Shown here: one piece after another, positions 27,560 through 36,191 of the stretch
Layout: every line of letters starts with the position of its first letter
Numbering within the stretch: the first letter of the stretch is position 1
DNA from: Clostridiales bacterium
GTDB lineage: Bacteria; Bacillota; Clostridia; Christensenellales; Pumilibacteraceae
Assembly: GCA_022508485.1 (NCBI GenBank)
Contig: JAFLVD010000004.1
Coordinates: forward strand, 48,946-112,945
Length of the DNA stretch: 64,000 bases
Direction of reading: 5' to 3'
Notes under the pieces: model-generated
Seen by the model: the letters and a program-made list of their open reading frames with translations, nothing else
What the model was told of the DNA's origin: nothing
Databases searched by the model: none
Program-made: the position numbers and the translations under genes

Positions 27560-27609
27560 TACGGTTAAATTTATGATATCGGACGGTAATGTGTGTAAAA
27601 ATATTTGTG

Positions 27610-28608
27610 CTACGGTCTGCCGCGGTGAAGAAGCTCGGCTATCTGAACGGAGTTTGTCGCCGCGCCTTTGCGGATATTGTCGGCTACCACCCAAAGGTTA
27701 AGACCGCTTTCCACAGACTTATCCTCTCGCACCCGTCCCACGAATACATCGTCGCAACCTTCGGAAGTAATGGGCATAGGGTAGGATAGGGTTTCCGCGT
27801 CGTCGCACACCTTTACGCCCGGCGCGGCGGACAGGATCTTTAATGCCGACTCTCGCGTTGCTTTTTTATAAAACTCTACGTTTATGCTTTCGCTGTGGCC
27901 GTAGTAGACGGGGACTCTCACCGTTGTCGCGGTTATTCGGATAGAATCGTCGCCGAGGATTTTTTTGGTTTCGTTTATCATTTTATGCTCTTCCTTTGTG
28001 TAGCCGTCGTCCGAAAACGCGTCTATGTGCGGAAGAACGTTGTTTGCGATGGGATGCGGAAACTTTTGCGGCGGCTTGCCGGTTAAACCCTGCCGTAAAT
28101 CCTCTATGCCGCGAAACCCGGCGCCCGACACCGATTGATAGGTGGAGTAAACTATGCGCTTTATTTTAAACGCATCGTGAAGCGGTTTTAACGCCACAAC
28201 CGCCTGAATGGTCGAACAGTTGGGGTTGGATATTATTCCGTTATGGTTAAACGCGCTTTCGGGATTGACTTCGGGCACGATGAGCGGAACGTTATTTTCC
28301 ATGCGGAAGCAGCTTGAATTGTCGATTACTATTCCGCCGCATTTATTAAAGACGTGCGCAAAGCTTTCGGCTACGTCGCTTCCGGCGGAAAATATCGCGT
28401 ACTTTACGTTTGCGTTTATTACGTTTTGCTCGGTAAGCCGTTGCACCGTGTACGCCTTTTTGCAAAAGTCGATTGATTTTCCCTCGCTGCGCTTCGAGGC
28501 GAATAAATAAAGCTTATCTATGGGGAACGAACGCTCGCCGAGTACTTTAAGTATCGTTCTGCCTACGACGCCGGTTGCGCCGACGACGGCAATATTCGCC
28601 TTTTCCAT
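27610..28608 (-). CDS. asd: Aspartate-semialdehyde dehydrogenase
   Basis: Reduces aspartyl phosphate to aspartate semialdehyde, feeding lysine, threonine and methionine. 332 residues with the NADP motif GATGVVG at 10-16 and catalytic C131 in SNPNCST. The ATG has a GGAGGG site. It is the first gene of asd-dapA-dapB, behind a near-consensus promoter, with no lysine riboswitch in the 112 bases to the divergent gene. Confidence 0.95.
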   Translation of the reverse strand: MEKANIAVVGATGVVGRTILKVLGERSFPIDKLYLFASKRSEGKSIDFCKKAYTVQRLTEQNVINANVKYAIFSAGSDVAESFAHVFNKCGGIVIDNSSCFRMENNVPLIVPEVNPESAFNHNGIISNPNCSTIQAVVALKPLHDAFKIKRIVYSTYQSVSGAGFRGIEDLRQGLTGKPPQKFPHPIANNVLPHIDAFSDDGYTKEEHKMINETKKILGDDSIRITATTVRVPVYYGHSESINVEFYKKATRESALKILSAAPGVKVCDDAETLSYPMPITSEGCDDVFVGRVREDKSVESGLNLWVVADNIRKGAATNSVQIAELLHRGRP

Positions 28609-28620
28609 AATGCCCTCCGT

Positions 28621-28650
28621 ATTATATTATATATGCGCCGAATGTGTCAA
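28621..28650 (-). promoter_or_regulatory. asd-dapA-dapB promoter
   Basis: Minus strand TTGACA (28645-28650), 18-base spacer, TATAAT (28621-28626), leaving a very short leader before the GGAGGG of asd. Confidence 0.75.
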
Positions 28651-28703
28651 GCGGCTTCGCATTTCGGGCGAAAGAGCGTATTTTTAAAAAGACATTAAAT
28701 TAC

Positions 28704-28732
28704 TTGAAAAAAGGGGATAAATGGTGTATAAT
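28704..28732 (+). promoter_or_regulatory. M20 operon promoter placing the start of transcription at the start codon
   Basis: TTGAAA (28704-28709), 17 bases, TATAAT (28727-28732), then only 6 bases to ATG 28739. Transcription should begin at or within a base or two of the A of the ATG, so the mRNA is predicted to be leaderless. Confidence 0.7.
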
Positions 28733-28738
28733 GGCTTT

Positions 28739-29866
28739 ATGAATCAGACCGATAAAGAGTATCTTACCGTAACGCGCCGAAAGCTTCACGCTCTTGCCGA
28801 GCTTTCGGGTGAGGAACATAAAACCTCCGCCTTTATCGTCGACGAGCTTAAATCGTTCGGCTTTAAGCCCAAGACGGTGGGTACAGGCGTATATTGCGAC
28901 GTCGGAAAAGGTCCGCGCCTTGCACTCCGCGCCGATATCGACGCGCTGCCCATTAAAGAGGACGTCGCTTTTACGGGCGTCGACTTTGCGGCGGAAGGGT
29001 GTGTAATGCACGCGTGCGGCCATGACGGACATACCGCAAACCTTTTAAACGTTGCGCGTATAATCGGTCCCAAGTCGGATATTCCGCTTAGGTTCATTTT
29101 CCAGTTCGGCGAGGAAGGTATAGGCGGAAGCGAGGCGATGATCGAGGGCGGTGTTCTCGAGGATGTCGAGGAGATTTACGCCATTCACATGTGTCCTGAG
29201 CTGGACGAGGGAAAAATCGGCTATACCTACGGCGCAATGTTCGCCGGCTGCGTCGAATTCGACGTCGAGTTTAAGGGTGTTTCCGCTCACTGCGCTACGC
29301 CCGAAAAGGGCGCGGACGCCATCAGAGCGTCGATTTACGCCGCAAACAAGGCGTTCGACGCCGCCAAAAAGCATAACCTTCTTATAAACCTCGGTAAAAT
29401 CGGCGGCGGCGCGGCGCGAAATATCATCGCCGACAGGTGCCTTTCCGCGTACACTCTGCGCTTTTACGATATGGCAAAGAGCGAGGCGTTTATAATGGAA
29501 CTCGAGCGCGCGCTTATAGAAGCGGACGAAACCTTCGGTACAGAACACAATCTTATTACAAGCGCGGTTTATCCGCCGCTTATCAATCACGCACTTTGCG
29601 TAGATAAGGTGCGTTATCTAATGGGCGATATTGCGGTGCCTACCGAGCCGAGATATACCGCCGAGGATTTTTCCAATTACATTAACGTCGTACCCGGCGC
29701 AATCTTCTGGCTGGGTACCAAAAAGAGCGACGGAAGATATTCCGTTCCGCTTCACAGCGAAAAGTTCGGTTTTGACGAAAGCGCGCTTAACCTGGGCACC
29801 GAGCTGTTTTTAAAACTCATCGACGCGCACGCCGCTGCGCATGGGAGAGGACATGGCAAAAAATAA
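28739..29866 (+). CDS. M20D-family amidohydrolase
   Basis: 375-residue zinc hydrolase of the M20D group (N-acyl amino acid amidohydrolases, including N-acetyl-diaminopimelate deacetylase). Motifs: RADIDALP (D66, D68), HACGHD at 91-96 and QFGEEG with E125/E126. It faces the asd-dapA-dapB operon across 130 bases, so N-acetyl-DAP deacetylase is an attractive but unproven assignment. An upstream in-frame ATG (28721) falls inside the promoter spacer and is rejected. There is no SD at 28739. It heads an operon whose next gene overlaps it by 14 bases. Confidence 0.85.
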   Translation: MNQTDKEYLTVTRRKLHALAELSGEEHKTSAFIVDELKSFGFKPKTVGTGVYCDVGKGPRLALRADIDALPIKEDVAFTGVDFAAEGCVMHACGHDGHTANLLNVARIIGPKSDIPLRFIFQFGEEGIGGSEAMIEGGVLEDVEEIYAIHMCPELDEGKIGYTYGAMFAGCVEFDVEFKGVSAHCATPEKGADAIRASIYAANKAFDAAKKHNLLINLGKIGGGAARNIIADRCLSAYTLRFYDMAKSEAFIMELERALIEADETFGTEHNLITSAVYPPLINHALCVDKVRYLMGDIAVPTEPRYTAEDFSNYINVVPGAIFWLGTKKSDGRYSVPLHSEKFGFDESALNLGTELFLKLIDAHAAAHGRGHGKK

Positions 29867-31154
29867 AGTTGGCTCCGATAAGACCGAAAAACCGGAAAAG
29901 AAAAAAGTCGGATTCGTTCATCGAATGATGTTCGGCGACGAGAATAAGCCGGACGTTACACCCGAACAAACAAATCTAAGCAAGTGGGGAATGTTCAAAG
30001 AACTGTTCCTTCACAGATTCGGCACAATGGTCGCGCTTAACATACTGGTTGTGCTTTTTGCCGTTCCTGCGGTTGCGGTTATCGTAATCGTTTACATGAA
30101 CAACGCGCTAAGCGGCGCAATGATCCCGTATTCCTCTAATCTCGGCTTCGGATATCCCGTCGTTACGGACGCAATAGCGCAGGGCGAGATGACCGAGTTT
30201 ATGTATAGGCTTTTCGAATTCATTTTGCTCATACCCGGAATAATGATTTTATCCCTCGGGCTTTCCGGCAATATGTACGTTATACGAAAGCTTATTTGGG
30301 GCGAGCCGACTTCCACCATTAAGGACTTTTTCCGCGGTATCAAAAAAAGCTGGCTGGGCGCGCTCGTAATAGGGCTTGTCGACGGGCTTACCGCGCTGCT
30401 GTTTGCGTTTTCGCTCGGATATTTCGACGTGTACGGGCTTCCCGTTACCTACAAGGTAATAAGCGTGATTCTGTCCTCGGCGCTCGCCGTGTTTATGTCG
30501 CTGTTTACCGCGTTTTTCATGACGCAGAACGTCGCGTTTAAAATGAAGCCGGGCGTACTTATAAGAAACTCCGTGCTGTTTATAGCAGGCACGAACATTC
30601 AGGCGATATTTTTTGTGGCGGTTGCGGTTGCACCGGCGTTTCTCGCGCTTATACCCGGAATAATTCCGTTCTTTTCGATACTTTACTTTTTTATCGCGTT
30701 TTCGTTTACGACTCTTGTTATTTCGCTTTTTACTCACCACTGCTACGAAAAGTTTTTGTACAGCAAGGTGGACGGCGCGCCCACGGTGTATTCCAAACGC
30801 AAGACCGATATAGAAGAGCTTCGCGAGGAAAACCAAAAAAAGAAAACCTCGCCCATGCCGTATAAAAACCCCAAAAAGCGCAAAAAGTCAATCGACGAGG
30901 GCGCGAGCATAACGCCGCTTATGCCAACCTTCCGAAGAGAGGACTTAGAGCGGCTTCAACGCGAGCATGAGGCTGTGTTAAGCGACGGCGACGACGCGGA
31001 CGATTACGACGAGGACGAGGACGAGGTAGAGCCGAATTCTCCCGACGATATTTTACCGGTAGATTCCGAAGAGTCAGTCGAGTCCGAGCAAGGCGGCGAA
31101 GACGAAAACGAAGAGCCCGATTTCGAAGAAGAAGAGGGAATGCGTTGGTTATAA
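29853..31154 (+). CDS. Membrane protein with long acidic C-tail (DUF624/YesL-like)
   Basis: 433 residues. After a charged 45-residue head there are about 6 membrane helices (60-285) resembling the YesL/DUF624 group, then a cytoplasmic tail of about 140 residues, first basic and then very rich in Asp and Glu. Start chosen at ATG 29853 because GGAGAGG lies just ahead; ATG 29841 is part of that site. It overlaps the end of the M20 gene by 14 bases and the next gene by 10. Function unknown; the tail may bind the TPR protein encoded next. The family match is moderate. Confidence 0.7.
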   Translation: MAKNKVGSDKTEKPEKKKVGFVHRMMFGDENKPDVTPEQTNLSKWGMFKELFLHRFGTMVALNILVVLFAVPAVAVIVIVYMNNALSGAMIPYSSNLGFGYPVVTDAIAQGEMTEFMYRLFEFILLIPGIMILSLGLSGNMYVIRKLIWGEPTSTIKDFFRGIKKSWLGALVIGLVDGLTALLFAFSLGYFDVYGLPVTYKVISVILSSALAVFMSLFTAFFMTQNVAFKMKPGVLIRNSVLFIAGTNIQAIFFVAVAVAPAFLALIPGIIPFFSILYFFIAFSFTTLVISLFTHHCYEKFLYSKVDGAPTVYSKRKTDIEELREENQKKKTSPMPYKNPKKRKKSIDEGASITPLMPTFRREDLERLQREHEAVLSDGDDADDYDEDEDEVEPNSPDDILPVDSEESVESEQGGEDENEEPDFEEEEGMRWL

Positions 31155-33175
31155 GCTTCGATAAAGACAATATCGCGTCGTATTACAAACGGCGCTTTTG
31201 CGAGTGTATCGACGACGAGGATTACGAGCGTGCGCTTGATTATCTTATAAAGTATAGGGACGAAACGGGCTACCCGGAATTCCATTTGACGTGCGGTATG
31301 TTATACTTGAATTTGACGCGAGAAAGCGACGACGCCGAACTCGTGTATCTTGCTTACCGCGAATTTATGCTACATATTTTACGTTACCCCGACTGCGAAG
31401 CGGCGTACCGTTATCTTATAATAACAGAATATATGCGTTCTTCTAAGCTCGCGACCGAATACGCCGTGTGGCTCGAAAAGCGCGGTATCGACCTCGGCAC
31501 CGTCGCTATGGCGATAATGAAAAGCTGTCTTGACGGGGGTGGCGGTCCGTTTCCGCTCGAGCTTTTGTTTAGGCGCGGCGACTACGGCGAAATAGACTCG
31601 CGCGACGAGTGCGACGTAGACGAAATGCTCGGCGTTTCTAAGGACGGCGAGAGCGAATCCGACAGACCTTCCGAGGTTAAGGCGGAAAACAAGATAATTC
31701 AGTTTGATTTAACGAAGTGCTCGGCAAAATCCGAGCCGGTTTTTCATAGCTCTACAACCGAAATAGACAGTCCCGAGGCAGAGCTTCACCGCATTATAAG
31801 CAGCTATCTGGACGTCGACGAGGCAGGGTTTGAGTTTTACGACGACGAGGATTACGACGACGATTACGACGTAGACTTCGAGGACGATTTGTTCGATTCG
31901 AGAAGCGGCGAGAGAACGGAGTCGTACGAAGCGGAGGATCCCACCTCCCGAAAGCTTGCTTTAGCCGAAAAGCTGTGTTCGTCGGGCGATTATGCCGCCG
32001 CGCTCGAGGCGGTCGCCGATATAACGGTATTCGATAAAAAATACTACTTTGCGCTCATTATGCGTGCGCTTGTGTATTTGTCGTCCGGCGAGCTTGATAA
32101 CGCTGAAAACGCGCTTAATAAAGCTAAATCCATAAGACCCAATCATGCGCTTGTCGGCACCATGCTTTGCGATTTGTACGAAGCGCAGGGAAGGATCGAA
32201 AAAATCCCCGACGTGCTCGACAATATAGATATTACCACCTTTATGAGCGGCGAGCACGTTTACAGAGCGTTCGATTTTATCGTAAAATACTACGACGAGG
32301 ATAAGGCGCTCGATTTAATAGAGGAATATATCGAAGAATACAACCTCATGAACATGCGCTTAATCTACGCGCAAATGCTTTATAACCGCGGCGAAAAGGC
32401 GCAGGCTATTGAGGAATTGTATCTTCTTACGCGCATTTTTTACGACGATATCAACATCGCGTTTTTTTACGCGAGCGCAAAGCTCGGCATAGAGCGTATG
32501 CCGCTCGAGGAGGAAGCGCCGCAGTCCATGCTGTCCTTTATGGTTGACGAGTTTATGCAGTTGGTTCTGTCCGGCGGCGTTACTAATCAGGAAGAGAATA
32601 ACGATATGTTTTCGACAATGCTCGAGTTTTTCATATCGCTCGAATTCCGCAACGACAAAAAGATGCTCGTTAAAATGTTCGACACCGTTAAAAAACTCGC
32701 CGGGATGAAAAGCTTCGAGCAAAAATCGCGCGACGCGCTCGTATCGCCGTACGTAGAGCCGATTGTAAAAGGCGCGATACTTTCAGAGCTGTTAAAGCGC
32801 GATCGTAATACCGAGTTTCTTGCCGAAGTGATGTATAAGCCTATTTCGAGCGAGTGTATCGCTCGGCTTGGCAACGGGTATTCCGAAAGATATTACACCG
32901 CTTACGCGTACGTCGCAATGCTAAATAGCGACGCGGTGGACGACTTTATCGCGCTTGCGGAGAAGTGTAAACGCGAACCCGTTACCGACGAGCTCGGCGA
33001 CGCGCTTACGTATTTTCTGATAAAAACTTCGCTCGAAAAATACGGCGTCGAGCCTGACGAGCGGTATGTCCAAGCGCTCGGCTATAAAACAAAAAATTCT
33101 TTGACTCTCGGCTGTAAGAAGATAAAAAAACTTTTAAAGTCGACCGAAAAAGAGAGCAAAAAAGAGGGGAAATGA
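31145..33175 (+). CDS. TPR-repeat protein with central acidic region
   Basis: 676 residues, no membrane segment. Helical repeats occur at about 10-130 and 275-480, where the pattern fits tetratricopeptide repeats (for example LAEKLCSSGDYAAALEAV); a central stretch (about 230-255) is nearly all Asp, Glu and Tyr; the C-terminal 200 residues are helical. Translation begins at TTG 31145 with GAGGG 8 bases upstream, and overlaps the previous gene by 10 bases, so it is coupled. The next in-frame Met is about 48 codons on. Probably a scaffold for the neighbouring membrane protein; no known function. Confidence 0.75.
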   Translation: MVISFDKDNIASYYKRRFCECIDDEDYERALDYLIKYRDETGYPEFHLTCGMLYLNLTRESDDAELVYLAYREFMLHILRYPDCEAAYRYLIITEYMRSSKLATEYAVWLEKRGIDLGTVAMAIMKSCLDGGGGPFPLELLFRRGDYGEIDSRDECDVDEMLGVSKDGESESDRPSEVKAENKIIQFDLTKCSAKSEPVFHSSTTEIDSPEAELHRIISSYLDVDEAGFEFYDDEDYDDDYDVDFEDDLFDSRSGERTESYEAEDPTSRKLALAEKLCSSGDYAAALEAVADITVFDKKYYFALIMRALVYLSSGELDNAENALNKAKSIRPNHALVGTMLCDLYEAQGRIEKIPDVLDNIDITTFMSGEHVYRAFDFIVKYYDEDKALDLIEEYIEEYNLMNMRLIYAQMLYNRGEKAQAIEELYLLTRIFYDDINIAFFYASAKLGIERMPLEEEAPQSMLSFMVDEFMQLVLSGGVTNQEENNDMFSTMLEFFISLEFRNDKKMLVKMFDTVKKLAGMKSFEQKSRDALVSPYVEPIVKGAILSELLKRDRNTEFLAEVMYKPISSECIARLGNGYSERYYTAYAYVAMLNSDAVDDFIALAEKCKREPVTDELGDALTYFLIKTSLEKYGVEPDERYVQALGYKTKNSLTLGCKKIKKLLKSTEKESKKEGK

Positions 33176-33176
33176 C

Positions 33177-34010
33177 ATGGACGAAAAAGAAATGTACTAT
33201 TTAGACTTCGACAAGCTTTTCGAGAACTTTGCGGATAAATACTACTCCGAACACGAGTCCGAATACGAGTCGCCAGACGATTTCGCGCGCGATCTCGACT
33301 TGGTATATTCGATTTGGGCGACCTCGCCGCAAGAAGCGCTCGGCGGCATTGCGCCGGCGGCGTTTTTCGACAATATCCCGAAAGACGAGCTTATAGATAT
33401 ACTTAAAGGCTCGTGCGCCGGCGACGGAAACCCCTCGTCGCTTTTGTTCGATAGGATTGCGGAAGAGCATAGTCTGCTCGGCGAGCTTTGCATGCTTGCG
33501 CGAGAGTCTTCCGACGAAAAGCTTTTAACTGTAACGCTCAGCCTTATCGCAGAGCTTGGCGGCGGCGAGAATGAGTTTTATCTCGACATGCTCGACCGTA
33601 CCGACGTCGATTCGTGCGTTAAGGATATGTGTATAGAAATGCTTTGCACAAGGGCGGAAGAGGTTAAAAGCGTTCTTCTTTGCCGCGCCGAAAAAACGGA
33701 CGACGTCGGCATGATAGAATTGTACGCCGAGGTCCTCTCGTACTGCGCGTCAGGCGACGACAAGATACTTAACCTTCTCGTAACGCTTCTTCATCTCGAC
33801 CCCAACACCGCCTACGTCGCGGGGCTTATCGGGCGTTACGGCGACGACCGCGCGACGAAGTATCTGTATCCGCTTCTCGATTCGTGCGACTACGCAACGT
33901 TTATAGAGGTTCGTAACTCGATAGAAGAGCTTGGCGGCACGGTGGACGACAAGTACAGAGACTTTTCGGACGACCCACTCTACGCGCTTTTAAAAGGGAA
34001 GAATAAATAA
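33177..34010 (+). CDS. HEAT-like helical repeat protein
   Basis: 277 residues, acidic, consisting of paired helices that look like HEAT/armadillo repeats (from about 95 to 265). The ATG lies one base after the stop of the TPR gene, and the site GAGGGGAAA at the end of that gene serves as its SD. Last gene of the M20 operon, followed by a UUCG-loop terminator. No catalytic motif seen. Function unknown. Confidence 0.7.
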   Translation: MDEKEMYYLDFDKLFENFADKYYSEHESEYESPDDFARDLDLVYSIWATSPQEALGGIAPAAFFDNIPKDELIDILKGSCAGDGNPSSLLFDRIAEEHSLLGELCMLARESSDEKLLTVTLSLIAELGGGENEFYLDMLDRTDVDSCVKDMCIEMLCTRAEEVKSVLLCRAEKTDDVGMIELYAEVLSYCASGDDKILNLLVTLLHLDPNTAYVAGLIGRYGDDRATKYLYPLLDSCDYATFIEVRNSIEELGGTVDDKYRDFSDDPLYALLKGKNK

Positions 34011-34017
34011 TATCAAT

Positions 34018-34041
34018 GCTCGGCTTCGGTCGAGCTTTTTT
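34018..34041 (+). terminator. Terminator of the M20 operon
   Basis: GCTCGGC and GTCGAGC pair over 7 bp (one G-U) with a UUCG loop, followed by six T. Confidence 0.9.
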
Positions 34042-34122
34042 ATATTATGTGTTTGCCGCTCTGCGCGGCGTATACATTGCTTTCTTTGTCTTATTCGATT
34101 TTTAATTGCATATACATAAAGC

Positions 34123-35187
34123 ATGTTTAAGTCGTTTTTGCGCGCAATGTCCGTATCTATGCTTGTGGTGGGGACTGTAATCGGCGCGGGCTTTGCGTCG
34201 GGAAGGGAAGTCGTTGCGTTTTTCGGCGCAGAGCCGAGCTTGCTTGCGGCGCTTATCGCAGGAGTGCTTGTATTCGGCTGTTCGGTGCTTTTTCTGTTCG
34301 TGGGGCGACGGGTCAAAAAAGACGACATAGGCGAGGTGAACGGCGCCGTATTCGGGAAGATAAGACCGATTGCCGATATCTTTGTGCTGTTTAACTCGAT
34401 AACCGTGCTCGGCGCGATGCTCGCAGGCACCGACAGCCTCGCCGCAGAGTTTTTGGACGTAAGACCGCTCGCGTCTATTGTTCTCGGCGTAATTTGCGCG
34501 GTGGTCGCCGTAACCGGGCTGAAAGGCGTAATTAAGGCGAACGCTGTGCTCGTGCCCGTTATGATTGCATTTATCGCGATAAGCTGCCTGCTTGCAATAG
34601 ATTATCCGTTTTCGCCGTCGTCGTCGCCCATTAAGCCGTACTCTATAATTCTGTACGTTTCCATGAATATGATTCTCGGCGGCGGAGTGCTTACTACCGT
34701 CCACCACCTTTCGCCGCGAGAGATTATTCTTTCTTCCGCGGTGGCGGCCGTGATTATCGCGGTTCTGCTAACGGTTATTATGGGCGCACTGCGCTCTACG
34801 TCCGCCGCGCTGTCCGACATGCCGATGCTGCTTATAGCGTTAAAGAGCGGAAAGCCCATGTACTTTATCGCGCTTCCCGTTATCGCGCTTTCCATTTTTA
34901 CGACAATGCTTTCCGCGTTTAAGGCGCTTTACGATTATATAATCGGATTTATAAAATACAAATGGATTGCGGCAGGGCTTGTCCTTATCGCAGGGCTTGC
35001 GGTGGGGCTTTTCGGTTTTTCCGTCGTAGTCGGTAAGATTTATCCCATAACAGGCGCAATCGGATTGGTGTATCTTGCGTTTAACCTTGCGTACCTTATA
35101 AAAACGCGCGTTAAACGCAAAGTGCGCCGCGGCGTCAAAAAGGTTAAAAAAAGACTTAACCTCAGGCGCACGCGGCGCACGGCGTAA
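34123..35187 (+). CDS. YkvI-family membrane transporter
   Basis: 354 residues with about 10 membrane helices and the N-terminal signature GAGFASGRE (about 22-30), typical of the YkvI group of LeuT-fold transporters related to branched-chain amino acid carriers. A basic C-terminal tail (about 325-354) is rich in Arg and Lys. Substrate unknown. No SD precedes the ATG; a TATACA lies six bases upstream of it, hinting at a leaderless message, but no good -35 is seen. It ends 3 bases before the converging ABC permease gene. Confidence 0.8.
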   Translation: MFKSFLRAMSVSMLVVGTVIGAGFASGREVVAFFGAEPSLLAALIAGVLVFGCSVLFLFVGRRVKKDDIGEVNGAVFGKIRPIADIFVLFNSITVLGAMLAGTDSLAAEFLDVRPLASIVLGVICAVVAVTGLKGVIKANAVLVPVMIAFIAISCLLAIDYPFSPSSSPIKPYSIILYVSMNMILGGGVLTTVHHLSPREIILSSAVAAVIIAVLLTVIMGALRSTSAALSDMPMLLIALKSGKPMYFIALPVIALSIFTTMLSAFKALYDYIIGFIKYKWIAAGLVLIAGLAVGLFGFSVVVGKIYPITGAIGLVYLAFNLAYLIKTRVKRKVRRGVKKVKKRLNLRRTRRTA

Positions 35188-35190
35188 AAA

Positions 35191-36015
35191 TCAGTCGATA
35201 TTGAACTTCTTTTTGGTAAGCCGCTCTATGCCGGCGACGGCAAGGTACATGACGGTTGCGAGCAAGCAGAGTATTACGGTGCTCGACATAACAAGGTCCA
35301 TTTTAAACACTTGGCTGCCGTAGATAATAAGATAGCCGAGTCCGGCGCTCGATACGAGATATTCGCCCATAATCGTTCCTACCCAGGCAAGCCCCACGTT
35401 TATTTTCAGCATGTTGACAAGCGCCGGAATGTTCGCCGGAAAAATGAGCTTGGTGAGTATTTGAAACTTGCTCGCGCCCATCGACCTAAGCAAAAGTATC
35501 TTTCCTGCATCCACCGACATAAATCCGTTAAGCACGCTTATAACGGTTACTATAACGCATATCAGTATGGTCATAACTACAATCGCTTGAACGCCTGCGC
35601 CGACCCAGATAATTATAATGGGGCCGAGCGCGATTTTGGGCAGGGCGTTAAGCACGATAATGTACGGTTCGAGCACCTCGCGAAGCTTTATAAACCGCCA
35701 CAGAATAACCGCAATCGCAACGCCTATAAGGCTTGCCGCCAAAAAGCCCACGATACATTCTATTAGCGTATAGCCTATGTGTTTAAACAGCTCGGTAGGG
35801 TCGATGCTTCCGAGCGTGGAAACAATCCGCGAAGGGCAGGAAAAGATGAACGGGTCGATAATCTCCAGCTTTGCGGACAGTTCCCACAGCCCGATAAACG
35901 CCGCCAAAACGCCTATCCTCAAAACAAGCGTAACGATTTTTTCGGTGCGTCTTTTGCTGAGATAAATATCGCGCGGCGATTTTTTTTCGGTTATAAGACG
36001 CGGTAAACCTTTCAT
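35191..36015 (-). CDS. ABC transporter permease (SsuC/ThiX type)
   Basis: 274-residue permease with 6 membrane helices and the EAA-loop region (SMGASKFQILTKLIFP near 180-195) of the BPD_transp_1 family found with NMT1/SsuA-type binding proteins. The ATG at 36015 has a full AGGAGG site; a longer frame from 36072 overlaps the small gene upstream and is rejected. It is the last gene of the binding protein, ATPase, small protein, permease operon. Substrate could be a thiamine pyrimidine precursor, sulfonate or similar; nothing decides. Confidence 0.88.
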   Translation of the reverse strand: MKGLPRLITEKKSPRDIYLSKRRTEKIVTLVLRIGVLAAFIGLWELSAKLEIIDPFIFSCPSRIVSTLGSIDPTELFKHIGYTLIECIVGFLAASLIGVAIAVILWRFIKLREVLEPYIIVLNALPKIALGPIIIIWVGAGVQAIVVMTILICVIVTVISVLNGFMSVDAGKILLLRSMGASKFQILTKLIFPANIPALVNMLKINVGLAWVGTIMGEYLVSSAGLGYLIIYGSQVFKMDLVMSSTVILCLLATVMYLAVAGIERLTKKKFNID

Positions 36016-36041
36016 AACTAACCTCCTTTGTTTAATATCGG

Positions 36042-36191
36042 TTACTCGTTTTTCTCCTCGCGACCTTCGCATATCGCCGATTTTACGGCAAAGTACGCTC
36101 TTTTTCCGAGACCGAATATGTAAATGCCGAGATGCTTAAACAGCGTGGCGGCATCGCGTAATACCGTCATTCCTCCAATCTCTTCAGTCAT
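36042..36191 (-). CDS. 49-residue protein inside the ABC operon
   Basis: A short gene not normally annotated. It begins at ATG 36191, overlapping the stop of the ATPase gene, with AAGGAGG 6 bases upstream inside the last ATPase codons, a full-strength SD. It ends 26 bases before the permease. The product starts MTEEIGGMTVL and carries an amphipathic or partly hydrophobic stretch (HLGIYIFGLG) and a basic then acidic end, with one Cys. It fills an otherwise empty 168-base gap in a tightly packed operon. No homologue is known to me; it may be a small accessory subunit. Confidence 0.65.
   Translation of the reverse strand: MTEEIGGMTVLRDAATLFKHLGIYIFGLGKRAYFAVKSAICEGREEKNE

Noticed and set aside
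28609-28738. Lysine riboswitch between asd and the M20 gene
   Set aside because: The gap is too short and is filled by two promoters back to back.
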